33,234 nt of DNA from an uncultured Bacteroidota bacterium (GTDB taxonomy: Bacteria > Bacteroidota > Bacteroidia > Chitinophagales > Chitinophagaceae): contig CAIRTW010000140.1 of the NCBI GenBank assembly GCA_903881585.1, positions 1 to 33,234 of the forward strand. Reading direction: 5' to 3'. Both the position numbers and the translations under genes were made by a program. Below, one piece after another: positions 32,321 through 33,234 of the stretch (the first letter of the stretch is position 1; the number at the start of each line of letters is the position of its first letter). The notes below the pieces were generated by a model, which made no database searches, was not told the origin of the DNA, and saw nothing but the letters and a program-made list of their open reading frames with translations.

Positions 32321-32493
32321 AGACCTTTTCTAATCCGTAGCAACTCTTCAGGAAAACCGTTTTTTTTCAAAAAAGCCTGAGATTCCTGATTCTTCTTAAT
32401 GAAATAAGGATCGTTTCCATAATCCTTCATATCATTATCGATCTTGGCGTTAATTTTAACAGCAGGATAGTGTTTTTTTGAAGCCGTTTTCAT
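32317..32493 (-). CDS. Small basic protein paired with the DUF6934-like gene
   Basis: 58 residues, MKTASKKHYPAVKINAKIDN and then MKDYGNDPYFIKKNQESQAF and a C-terminal FLKKNGFPEELLRIRKGL. I choose the start at 32493 because MKTASKKHYPAVK is the natural beginning; the seven residues upstream are Lys-rich and lack a better signal. It has no recognised domain. Size, basic N-terminus, position directly downstream of the DUF6934-like gene (23-base gap) and convergence on radA fit the second partner of a toxin-antitoxin-like two-gene unit. Its role is inference. The frame is open. Confidence 0.6.
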   Translation of the reverse strand: MKTASKKHYPAVKINAKIDNDMKDYGNDPYFIKKNQESQAFLKKNGFPEELLRIRKGL

Positions 32494-32516
32494 TACCTTT
32501 TTTTTACAATACAAAA

Positions 32517-32969
32517 TTATGAACTTTTACGCAAAACAAAAAAAGCATCGTAATTGATGTTAGCTTCAAATTTATGCCAATGGCCTTCTAAAAATCCATA
32601 GACGTGCAATAAGGAACTGATCTCCGTGTAATTTGCAGCTATTCCCATTTGATACAAACGTGTTCTTGCAGGAGTGCTTCCTTTCGCATACACCATCATG
32701 TCTGGAAATATTGCCGTAAAATCCAAAACAGCCGATGCAATTGTAGCTAAGATTTTATCCCTATCGTTGTTATTTGAAATAGAGAGATCATTTATCCGCC
32801 CATCCATTATCTCCAGATCACCGAAACCAATATTGATGTAAGTAGTCCCATCAATATTAGCTAGGTTGAACCGAATATTTTTTTTGATTATTCATTTAGG
32901 GCCAATGCTTTCAAATTCATACTGTTGAAAATCATTATTGACAGAATATTCATACCGTTCAAGATTCAT
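32517..32969 (-). pseudogene. DUF6934-like protein with internal TGA
   Basis: 151 codons with one TGA at 32892-32894 (codon 26). Reading in one frame: MNLERYEYSVNNDFQQYEF, GPK, TGA, IIKKNIRFNLANI, INIGFGDLEIMDGRIND, NNNDRDKILATIASAVLDF, MVYAKGSTPARTRLYQMGI, LLHVYGFLEGHWHKFE. This resembles the Bacteroidota family I know as DUF6934, in which GPKG-I is typical, so the TGA most simply arose from a GGA Gly codon. Reinitiation at the ATG at 32807 would lose about a third of the protein. The gene sits in a small islet between two copies of the radA 3' end and is paired with a small basic protein downstream. Function unknown; a toxin-like role is suggested only by the arrangement. Confidence 0.75.
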
Positions 32970-33036
32970 TACTCCAAATTTGTCTGCTAATATAATTATT
33001 CATTGAACCGGATGTACCTTTAAGTATAGTTTCCAA

Positions 33037-33090
33037 ATAAAAATAAAGACGGTGAATAAAGTGGAGGAGATGTATAAGATGTTGTTTTGA
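33037..33090 (+). repeat. radA 3' end, right copy (displaced remnant)
   Basis: Encodes KIKTVNKVEEMYKMLF and TGA, the same end as radA. Five differences from the radA end: AAG/AAA (silent), a two-base change giving D-V to E-M (conservative), CTG/TTG (silent) and TAA/TGA (both stops). No other radA sequence lies before it. Downstream (33091-33234) I see no gene. Confidence 0.85.
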
Positions 33091-33234
33091 GAAAGAGCAC
33101 TAGTAGTAAAGAAAATCAATAGGCATGGTGACACCAATAACTCTTGTTGAAACTTAGAAAAGAAGATTGGTTGCTGAATTGATTATTTGCGGGAAAATTT
33201 AATAAGGCTTATTTCGGGAGTGTATTTTAAACTG

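Noticed and set aside
18614..32894. Reassignment of TGA (for example to Gly, as in SR1/Gracilibacteria)
   Set aside because: Two internal TGAs could be Gly codons, but intact genes in this window (antitoxin at 2248, VOC protein at 2597, carbonic anhydrase at 28327) end in TGA at family-typical ends, so TGA is a stop here.
1..33234. CRISPR arrays, tRNA or rRNA genes, transposases or integrases
   Set aside because: None seen on either strand; the tandem repeats found (7 bp in gltX, 13 bp near 12823) are too short or lack spacers.

Overview
The window looks like chromosome of a Bacteroidota bacterium, most likely in or near the Chitinophagaceae. The signs are type IX secretion (T9SS) C-terminal sorting tails on two secreted proteins, many small signal-peptide proteins and beta-barrel outer-membrane proteins, TAnnTTTG-type -7 promoter boxes, and family-typical versions of sigma-54 regulator, LpxD, GltX, PriA and RadA. 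Genes are dense; no stretch over 300 bases lacks a gene (the longest gaps are about 276 and 235 bases). I found no rRNA, tRNA, CRISPR array, integrase or transposase.

Layout. 1-680: a truncated RhuM-like gene with two covarying hairpins. 681-1850: sigma-54 response regulator. 2003-2544: antitoxin plus a nonsense-mutated RelE-type toxin. 2597-8133 (minus): VOC protein, two tandem small secreted paralogues, UbiD-type decarboxylase, two tandem acyltransferases. 8286-11370 (plus): lipoprotein, gltX, anti-sigma-like/cupin protein. 11418-11881 (minus): intact RelE-type toxin-antitoxin pair. 12021-16480: secreted proteins, a glucosaminidase, two outer-membrane barrels and a class IV aminotransferase. 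16611-17849: a three-gene accessory cassette with two single-base frameshifts. 17858-19612 (minus): a T9SS repeat protein with one internal stop. 19705-23343 (plus): lpxD, 3-hydroxyacyl-CoA dehydrogenase and two barrel proteins. 23404-25702 (minus): multicopper oxidase and thioredoxin-fold protein. 25850-32320: priA, carbonic anhydrase, FAH-family protein, GNAT acetyltransferase, radA. 32317-33090: a small islet next to radA carrying a two-gene unit and flanked by a second copy of the radA 3' end.

How it fits together. The backbone is ordinary housekeeping and envelope metabolism (DNA replication restart and repair, translation, lipid A, CO2/bicarbonate, quinone-type decarboxylation). Single accessory islets, mostly toxin-antitoxin-like, sit between these genes without any recombinase. 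Five accessory genes carry exactly one disabling lesion each (TAG, minus one T, minus one C, TGA, TGA), and a sixth (RhuM) is truncated, while I saw none in the housekeeping genes; in the two clearest cases the toxin-like gene is broken and its antitoxin partner is open.

The most interesting structure is at the right end. The last 54 bases of radA recur about 770 bases downstream with five substitutions, all of which keep a radA-like reading frame and stop. This suggests that the two-gene islet arrived together with a foreign radA 3' end and displaced the original one. Other points are a degenerate 7-bp tandem repeat translated inside gltX, and a family of TAAA-loop palindromes that supplies the stop codons of two genes.
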